From Jiangella alba (GTDB lineage Bacteria; Actinomycetota; Actinomycetes; Jiangellales; Jiangellaceae): a stretch of DNA of 64,000 nucleotides. A program made the position numbers and the translations under genes. The notes under the pieces were generated by a model, which worked only from the letters and a program-made list of their open reading frames with translations, had not been told where the DNA came from and made no database searches. The DNA lies in NCBI RefSeq assembly GCF_900106035.1, contig NZ_FNUC01000004.1, forward strand, positions 1,922,001-1,986,000. Direction: 5' to 3'. Of the stretch, positions 58,898 through 64,000 are shown in pieces (position 1 is the stretch's first letter; each line of letters starts with the position of its first letter).

Positions 58898-60130
58898 GTG
58901 ACCGAGCAGCCATTCGTCATCGTCGGCGGCGGACTCGCCGGAGCCAAGGGCGCCGAGGCGCTCCGCGACCAGGGGTACGACGGCCCGCTGGTGCTCATAG
59001 GCGACGAGCCCGACCGCCCGTACGAGCGCCCGCCGCTGTCGAAGGGGTACCTCCTCGGCAACGACGAACGCGACAGCGCGTTCGTCCACGACGCCGGCTG
59101 GTATGCCGAGCACGACGTCGACTTGAGGCTGGGCGCGACGGTGGTCGAGATCGACACCCGGACGCGCACCGTGGTGCTCGATGACGGCGGCACCGTCCGG
59201 TACGCGAAGCTGCTGCTGGCCACCGGCTCCAGCCCGCGCCGTCTGAGCATCCCGGGCGCCGACGCCGCGGGCGTGCACTACCTGCGCCGGCTGCCCGACT
59301 CCGACGCCATCAAGTCGACGCTCGCATCGGTGCGCCGGCTGCTGGTGGTGGGCGGCGGCTGGATCGGCCTCGAGGTCACCGCGGCCGCCCGCGCCGCCGG
59401 CGTCGAGGTCACCATCGTCGAGGCGCAGGAATTGCCGCTGCTCGGCCCGCTGGGCCCGGAGCTGGCCCGCGTCTTCGCCGACCTCCACGTCGAGCACGGC
59501 GTCACGCTGCGCACCGGCGTCGGCATCGAGCGGTTCACGGTCGACGGCGACCGCGTGAGCGGCGCGGTGCTGGCCGATGGCAGCCACATCGAGGCCGACG
59601 CGGTGGTCGTCGGGGTCGGCGCGGCCCCGAACCTGCAGCTGGCCGCCGCGGCCGGGCTGCGCGTGCACTCGGGCGTCGTCACCGACGCGAGGCTGCAGAG
59701 CAGCGACCCCGACATCGTCGTGGCCGGCGACATCGCCGAGGCCGACCACCCGCTGCTCGGGCCGGGCATCAGGGTCGAGCACTGGGCCAACGCGCTCAAC
59801 CAACCGGCGGTGGCGGCGTCGACGATGCTCGGCGGCGACGCCGTCTACGACGAGCTGCCGTACTTCTACACCGACCAGTACGACCTCGGGATGGAGTTCC
59901 ACGGCCTGGTCACGCCGGACAACTACGACGACGTCGTGTACCGCGGCGACGTCGCGGCGCGCGAGTTCATCGCGTTCTGGCTGCGCGAGGGCAAGGTCGT
60001 CGCCGGCATGAACGTCAACGTCTGGGACGTCGACGGGCCGATCAAGGCGCTGATCCGCTCCGGCGAGCGGGTCGACGTCGCGCGGCTCGCCGACACCGGC
60101 GTGCCGCTCGAGGAGATCGCGGGCGGCTGA
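58898..60130 (+). CDS. FAD-dependent ferredoxin reductase-like oxidoreductase
   Basis: 410 residues. FVIVGGGLAGAKGAEALRDQG (FAD), PYERPPLSKGYLLG, LLLATGSSPRRL, RLLVVGGGWIGLEVTAAARAAG (NAD(P)H) and DIVVAGDIAEADHPLLG. It resembles rubredoxin/ferredoxin reductases of oxygenase systems, but no oxygenase is near. -10 TAGCGT is 7 nt before GTG 58898 (leaderless). It is followed by a Ddn-like gene after 8 bp. Confidence 0.9.
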   Translation: MTEQPFVIVGGGLAGAKGAEALRDQGYDGPLVLIGDEPDRPYERPPLSKGYLLGNDERDSAFVHDAGWYAEHDVDLRLGATVVEIDTRTRTVVLDDGGTVRYAKLLLATGSSPRRLSIPGADAAGVHYLRRLPDSDAIKSTLASVRRLLVVGGGWIGLEVTAAARAAGVEVTIVEAQELPLLGPLGPELARVFADLHVEHGVTLRTGVGIERFTVDGDRVSGAVLADGSHIEADAVVVGVGAAPNLQLAAAAGLRVHSGVVTDARLQSSDPDIVVAGDIAEADHPLLGPGIRVEHWANALNQPAVAASTMLGGDAVYDELPYFYTDQYDLGMEFHGLVTPDNYDDVVYRGDVAAREFIAFWLREGKVVAGMNVNVWDVDGPIKALIRSGERVDVARLADTGVPLEEIAGG

Positions 60131-60138
60131 GCGCGGCC

Positions 60139-60564
60139 GTGCGCGACGCCACCGCCCGCCGGCTGTCCCGCCTGCACATCGCGCTCTACCGGGCGACGCG
60201 CGGGGTGCTGGGCCGGCGGCTCGTGCGCAACGACATGCTGCTGCTCACCACGACGGGGTCGCGGACCGGCCGGCGGCACACCGTGCCGCTGCTCTGTCTG
60301 CACGACGACGATCACCTGGTGGTCATCGCGTCGTGGGGCGGCCGGCCGCGGCATCCACAGTGGTACACGAACCTCGTCGCGCACCCGGACGTCACGGTGC
60401 AGGTGCGCGGCCGCCGCTGGCCGGCCAGGGCCCGGACGGCGACGCCGGAGGAGCGGGCGGTGTGGTGGCCGCGCGTCCTGGCCGCGTACAAGGGCTACCG
60501 CCTCTACGAGTCCAACACCGACCGCGTCATCCCCGTCGTGTTCCTGGAGCCGCCCTCGCCGTGA
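60139..60564 (+). CDS. Ddn-like F420-dependent nitroreductase/quinone reductase family protein
   Basis: 141 residues. LLTTTGSRTGRRHTVPLLCLHD binds the F420 phosphate region, and VVIASWGGRPRHPQWYTNLVAHPDVTVQVRGRRW is the barrel core. The family reduces quinones or nitro compounds with F420H2. It follows the FAD gene after 8 bp and is probably cotranscribed with it. Confidence 0.88.
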   Translation: MRDATARRLSRLHIALYRATRGVLGRRLVRNDMLLLTTTGSRTGRRHTVPLLCLHDDDHLVVIASWGGRPRHPQWYTNLVAHPDVTVQVRGRRWPARARTATPEERAVWWPRVLAAYKGYRLYESNTDRVIPVVFLEPPSP

Positions 60565-60583
60565 CCATGGCAGGGTGGACGGC

Positions 60584-61360
60584 ATGGACCGCTCGTACGT
60601 GGTGACCGGCGGCGGCCGCGGGGTGGGCCGGGCCGTCGTAGAACGGCTGCTCGACGCCGGCGGCACGGTCGTGGCGCTCGATCTCGACCCGACGGCGCTC
60701 GGCTGGCTGCGCGACCACCCGGCCGGCACCCGGGCGCTGGCGGTCGCCGGCAGCGCGTCCGACGACGGCGTCGCCTGGCACGCCGCCGACCTCGCCGAGT
60801 CGGCGGCGCCGCTGGCCGGGTGGGTGAACAACGCGGCGGTGTTCCGCGACGCGTCGGTGCACACGACGGACGCGGCCGAGACGTCGCGGCTCATCGCGCT
60901 CAACCTTGACCCCGTCGTCGTCGGCTGCACCACGGCGGTGCGCCGCTTCCTCGCCCACGGTCAGGGCGGCGCCATCGTCAACGTGTCGTCGCACCAGGCG
61001 CAGCGTGCCGTGCCCGGCTCGCTGCCGTATGCCACGGCGAAGGCGGCGGTCGAGGGCCTGACCCGGGCGCTCGCGGTCGAGTACGGCGGGCGCGGCATCC
61101 GCGTCAACGCCGTCGCGCTGGGATCCATCGCCACCGAGCGCTACGACGCCTACCTCGCCGGGCTCTCGCCGTCGGCGGCCGCCGAGGTCGAGGCGCAACT
61201 GCGGCAGCTGCATCCGGCCGGGCGGGTGGGGCGGACGGACGAGGTCGCCGCGGTGGTGACGCACCTGCTCTCCGACGACGCCTCGTTCGTCACCGGCGCC
61301 ACAGTGCCGGTCGACGGCGGGCGCGCGGCGCTCGGCCTCGACCCCGAAGCGCCGGCCTAG
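60584..61360 (+). CDS. Short-chain dehydrogenase/reductase (SDR)
   Basis: 258 residues. VVTGGGRGVGRAVVERLLDAG (NAD(P) binding), VNNAAVFRD (NNAG-type), VNVSSHQAQRAVPGSLPYATAKAAVEGLTRAL with Ser, Tyr and Lys of the active site, and SFVTGATVPVDGGRAALG at the end. The substrate is unknown. It comes 19 bp after the Ddn-like gene. CAGGGT 7 nt upstream may give a minor leaderless start. Confidence 0.9.
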   Translation: MDRSYVVTGGGRGVGRAVVERLLDAGGTVVALDLDPTALGWLRDHPAGTRALAVAGSASDDGVAWHAADLAESAAPLAGWVNNAAVFRDASVHTTDAAETSRLIALNLDPVVVGCTTAVRRFLAHGQGGAIVNVSSHQAQRAVPGSLPYATAKAAVEGLTRALAVEYGGRGIRVNAVALGSIATERYDAYLAGLSPSAAAEVEAQLRQLHPAGRVGRTDEVAAVVTHLLSDDASFVTGATVPVDGGRAALGLDPEAPA

Positions 61361-61361
61361 C

Positions 61362-61721
61362 TCACAGGTCGGCGGGGTCCATCACCCGGCGCACCTCGAC
61401 GAGGTCGTACGCAGCCTCCGGGATCTGCGCCGCGATCTCCGTCGCCCGCTCCACGCTCGCGCAGTCGACCAGGTAGTAGCCGGCCAGCACCTCTTTGGCC
61501 TCGGTGAACGGGCCGTCGGTGACCGCCGGCACGCCGTCGCGCACCCGCACCGTGCGCGCCGCGTCGACGGTGAGCCCGGACGACGCGACGTACTCGCCGG
61601 AGGCGACCAGCCGCTCGGTCAGCTCGCGGTGCCGGCGCATGAGGTCGTCGCCGACGCGGTCGCCGTCGTAGACCCGCTGCCAGGTCTCGTCGGTTCCGTA
61701 GATGAGCATCATGTACTTCAC
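61362..61721 (-). CDS. YCII-related DGPF-family protein (second copy)
   Basis: 119 residues. MKYMMLIYGTDETWQRVYDGD, VTDGPFTEAKEVLAGYYLVDCASVERATEIAAQIPEA with the DGPF motif. Unlike the copy at 34354 it has no sigma-factor neighbour, so it may be a distant target of that ECF factor. GTG 61721 is 7 nt from -10 TATGCT (leaderless). Its stop is 1 bp from the SDR stop. Confidence 0.88.
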   Translation of the reverse strand: MKYMMLIYGTDETWQRVYDGDRVGDDLMRRHRELTERLVASGEYVASSGLTVDAARTVRVRDGVPAVTDGPFTEAKEVLAGYYLVDCASVERATEIAAQIPEAAYDLVEVRRVMDPADL

Positions 61722-61728
61722 GTCTCGG

Positions 61729-61738
61729 AGCATAGGGT
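61729..61738. promoter_or_regulatory. Overlapping divergent -10 boxes for two leaderless genes
   Basis: Minus-strand TATGCT (61729-61734) and plus-strand TAGGGT (61733-61738) share two bases. Each ends 7 nt before a GTG (61721 and 61746). The two genes therefore cannot be transcribed from both boxes at once. Confidence 0.6.
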
Positions 61739-61745
61739 TTCTGGT

Positions 61746-62357
61746 GTGGCGCGGCCGAACAGCACCGTGGTGGTCATCGCCGGCGACGAGTCGGCCCGAG
61801 TGGTGGCCGGGCTGGACGGGCTGGCCAACGTCCGGGCCGTCCAGCGGCCTGGCGGGGACATGACCCGCCCGGCTGGGAGGGAACCCCACCCTACGGGCGG
61901 GCACCGACACTCGCCGCGAACGCCCGGCGACGACGCCGCGCAGCGGGTCCGCGCGGCCGTCGCCCAGTCGCACGCCGCCTACGTCGTGCACGACGTCGAC
62001 CCGCTCGGCGAGGTCGGCGCCGCCTGGGCCGGGTTCTTCGACCGGACGGCGCCGGCCGGAACGCTGGAGGTCGCCGTCGAGGCGGCGCTGCGGTCGCTGC
62101 GCACCGAGGCCGCGGCGCTGCCCGACTACTACGTCGTCCTCGACCCCGACGCGCTGCCGGAGACCCGGCGGCACTGGTGGTTCGGCGTGCTCGCGGGGGT
62201 CTCGCCGAACCGCGTCGTGCCGGCCGCGGCCGACGTCGCCACCGTCCGCGACACCATCGGAGCGCTGCGGTCCGGCCGCTGGTGGCCGGACCCGCCGGAC
62301 GAGTGGCTGCACGGCCTCGGCCGGGTCGTCCCCGACCGCGCCGTCCTGCTGGGCTGA
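61746..62357 (+). CDS. Unknown protein, with an in-frame dispersed-repeat insertion
   Basis: 203 residues, no family recognised. It begins with a strand STVVVIAGDESARVVAGLDG and later has AAYVVHDVDPLGEVGAAW and PDYYVVLDPDALPETRRHWWFG, an alpha/beta pattern. Residues about 36-62 (Arg/Pro/Gly/His-rich) are encoded by a dispersed element also seen at 38327, with a PafBC-like motif on the opposite strand, so this part is probably an insertion. GTG 61746 is set by the -10 box. Confidence 0.6.
   Translation: MARPNSTVVVIAGDESARVVAGLDGLANVRAVQRPGGDMTRPAGREPHPTGGHRHSPRTPGDDAAQRVRAAVAQSHAAYVVHDVDPLGEVGAAWAGFFDRTAPAGTLEVAVEAALRSLRTEAAALPDYYVVLDPDALPETRRHWWFGVLAGVSPNRVVPAAADVATVRDTIGALRSGRWWPDPPDEWLHGLGRVVPDRAVLLG
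61888..61909 (-). promoter_or_regulatory. RecA-NDp/PafBC-like motif within the coding sequence
   Basis: Minus strand TGTCGGTG-N8-TAGGGT, identical in both boxes and in the 8-bp spacer to 38339-38360. It would read antisense to the host gene toward the DGPF gene. Confidence 0.45.
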
Positions 62358-62362
62358 TCGCG

Positions 62363-62381
62363 GCAGGTAAGTCAAGCCTTA
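62363..62381. promoter_or_regulatory. Possible IdeR/DtxR box upstream of the HelD-like gene
   Basis: GCAGGTAAGTCAAGCCTTA matches 14 of 19 positions of TWAGGTWAGSCTWACCTWA, 7 of 9 in each half. It lies 56 bp before the helicase start. IdeR is encoded in this window. Confidence 0.35.
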
Positions 62382-62436
62382 CTCTCGCGGGAATCCGGCC
62401 TCATAGTGGTGAGCCGGATCGAGAGAAGGGCTGCAG

Positions 62437-64000
62437 TTGTTGACGACGCACGACGAGGGCGCCGCGGCGCAGGCCGAGGTGGAGCAGGCGCACGTGGCCG
62501 CCATGTACGGGCTGCTGGACGAGCGGCTGGCGGAGGCACGGACGCAGCTGGCGGACGTGCTGAGGTCGCCGTCCGCGGGCCCGGGCGAGGTGTTCGCGCG
62601 CGACGTCGCCGCGGACCGTCTGGCGCGCCGGGTTCGCCGGCTGGAGGCGGCCGAGCAGGGGCTGGTGTTCGGCCGCATCGACGGCGCGGAGGGCACCGTC
62701 CTGCACATCGGCCGGCTCGGCCTGCACGTCGACGGCCGGGACCTGCCGTTGCTGGTCGACTGGCGGGCGGAGGCGGCGCGGCCCTTCTACGCGGCGACCG
62801 CCGTCCAGCCGATGGGGCTGCGCCGACGCCGTCACCTGCGGGTCGAGGGCCGGACGGTCCGCGCGGTGAGCGACGAGCTGCTGGACGGATCCGCGGCGGA
62901 GGCCGGTGACGTCGTCGGCGACGGGCCATTGGTGGAGGCGCTGGCGGCGCGGCGCACGGGGCGGATGCGTGCGGTGGTCGAGACGCTGCAGGCGGAGCAG
63001 GACGAGATCGTCCGGTCGCCGCATCGAGGGGTGACGGTCGTACAGGGCGGTCCCGGCACGGGCAAGACCGTCGTCGCGCTGCACCGGGCGGCGTACGTGC
63101 TGTACGCGTTCCCGGACGCCGCTGCGGGTGGCGTGCTGGTGCTCGGGCCGAACCCGCGGTTCCTCGACTACATCTCCCAGGTGCTTCCGTCGCTGGGAGA
63201 GAACGACGTGGTCATGTCGACGTGCGTGCAGCTCGGCGGGGTCGTGCCCGCGGCCGTGGCGTCGTTCGACGCGGCGCGCCGCAAGGGGAGTCTGGCGCAG
63301 GCCGGGGCGCTGGCGGAGCTGGTGGGCTCCATGCAGGCGCCTGACGGCGGCTTCGCGGTTCGGGTCGGGCGGGAGTGGGTCCGTCTGGGCAGCGCGGACG
63401 TCGCGGAGTCGCGGGCGGCCGCGCGAGCGAGCGGCCTGGCGCACAACCCGGCCCGGGAGGTGTTCAAGGAGCACCTGGTCGACGCCGTCACGGATGCGCT
63501 GGAGCGCAGCGCCGCCGAGGACCTGGAGCGCATCGATGCCGAGATCGCGGCGAGCACGGGCCTGGATCTCGACGCCCTGGCCGCGTCGGGCCTGCGGGCG
63601 CTCGGCTTCGACGACGGGCCGTCCGCGGACCCGGCCGAGGTGTTCGACGCGGCCGCCGCCCGGGCGAACCTCATGGGCGACGCCTACGTCGACCGCGCGG
63701 TCGAGTCGCTCTGGCCGCGGCTGACCGCCGAGGCGCTCGTGCGGACCCTGCTGGGACACGCTCCCGGCGCGCCGTGGACCGATGCCGACGTGCCGCTGCT
63801 GGACGAGGCGGCCGAGCTGGTGGACGGGCCGCCGGAACGCACGTTCGGGCACGTCGTGGTCGACGAGGCGCAGGAGCTGACCGCCATGCGGTGGCGCATG
63901 GTGCTGCGCCGGTGCCCGGCCAGGTCGATGACGCTGGTCGGCGACTTCGCCCAGGCGGGCCCGGCGACGACGGCGGGCGACTGGCCGCAGGCGCTCGGCC
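62437..64000 (+). CDS. HelD/HelR-like RNA polymerase recycling ATPase (3' end outside window)
   Basis: 521 residues visible. The N terminus is a long coiled coil (AQAEVEQAHVAAMYGLLDERLAEARTQL) as used by HelD to enter the RNA polymerase channel. GLVFGRIDG and LLVDWRAEAARPFYAAT follow, then Walker A VVQGGPGTGKTVVALHRAAYVLY, and Walker B HVVVDEAQELTAMRWRMVLRRCP with SMTLVGDFAQAGP before the cut. In actinomycetes such proteins remove stalled polymerase and can protect from rifamycins. TTG 62437 has GAAGGG 6 nt upstream; TTG 62440 is an alternative. Confidence 0.88.
   Translation, partial: MLTTHDEGAAAQAEVEQAHVAAMYGLLDERLAEARTQLADVLRSPSAGPGEVFARDVAADRLARRVRRLEAAEQGLVFGRIDGAEGTVLHIGRLGLHVDGRDLPLLVDWRAEAARPFYAATAVQPMGLRRRRHLRVEGRTVRAVSDELLDGSAAEAGDVVGDGPLVEALAARRTGRMRAVVETLQAEQDEIVRSPHRGVTVVQGGPGTGKTVVALHRAAYVLYAFPDAAAGGVLVLGPNPRFLDYISQVLPSLGENDVVMSTCVQLGGVVPAAVASFDAARRKGSLAQAGALAELVGSMQAPDGGFAVRVGREWVRLGSADVAESRAAARASGLAHNPAREVFKEHLVDAVTDALERSAAEDLERIDAEIAASTGLDLDALAASGLRALGFDDGPSADPAEVFDAAAARANLMGDAYVDRAVESLWPRLTAEALVRTLLGHAPGAPWTDADVPLLDEAAELVDGPPERTFGHVVVDEAQELTAMRWRMVLRRCPARSMTLVGDFAQAGPATTAGDWPQALG

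Noticed and set aside
62358-62436. Rifamycin-associated element upstream of the HelD-like gene
   Set aside because: No such palindrome is visible; only the weaker IdeR-like dyad.

Overview
The window is GC-rich (codon third positions mostly G or C), has many GTG starts, an IdeR-type metal repressor with the DtxR residue numbering, an F420-type (Ddn-like) enzyme, a HAIR heat-shock operator, PafBC-like promoter motifs and many apparently leaderless genes. Together these point to a free-living, probably soil or plant-associated actinomycete. I cannot fix the genus. Most of the window is ordinary chromosomal housekeeping and accessory sequence. There is one insertion sequence and there are no tRNA, rRNA or CRISPR loci.

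Layout. 1-9 kb: the tail of a sacsin/Hsp90-like ATPase, two paralogous TPM-like membrane proteins, a small hydrolase, a purine permease, a repeat-rich DUF2530-like membrane protein and a MarR-MFS efflux pair. 9-21 kb: core metabolism (argS, thpR, serC, a citrate synthase, pdxH, nagA) with a strongly structured RNA candidate at 15.8-16.05 kb, a ParA operon, and ideR coupled to a rhodanese gene. 21-33 kb: a PRPP synthetase, MarR/VOC regulation, an erythromycin-esterase-like protein, small detoxification-type enzymes, an ArsR-SRPBCC operon with two matching operators, an IS982-family element, hsp20 under a HAIR element, and a type B L31 gene. 33-41 kb: an ECF sigma factor with a DGPF partner, a flavin disulfide reductase, an M23 endopeptidase, and a ROK regulator facing a glucosylglycerate-hydrolase-like enzyme.

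41-51 kb: a very large secreted subtilisin stands back to back with the most unusual gene here. That gene encodes a 1,332-residue protein with an N-terminal caspase-like domain, a UPF1-like SF1 helicase core and a C-terminal restriction-endonuclease-like domain. Its key residues are degenerate in several domains (caspase His to Tyr, Walker A Ser/Thr to Asp, Walker B Glu to Asp). It is the best candidate for an undescribed conflict or sensor system. A secreted EEP phosphatase and a Uma2 nuclease follow.

51-64 kb: an alcohol dehydrogenase, a KhtTU-like K+/H+ antiporter pair, two AraC regulators (one with a DNA-damage-type promoter motif), a PhyH dioxygenase, a PEP-mutase-like enzyme, a ferredoxin-reductase-like gene followed closely by Ddn-like and SDR genes, a second DGPF gene divergent from an unknown gene through overlapping -10 boxes, and a HelD/HelR-like RNA polymerase recycling ATPase that runs off the end.

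Two themes recur. First, about ten genes have a TANNNT box 6-8 nt before the start codon and no Shine-Dalgarno, as expected for leaderless mRNAs. Second, stress regulation is dense: HspR, IdeR, possible Zur, PafBC-like, MarR, ArsR and ECF/DGPF sites are all visible as sequence motifs.
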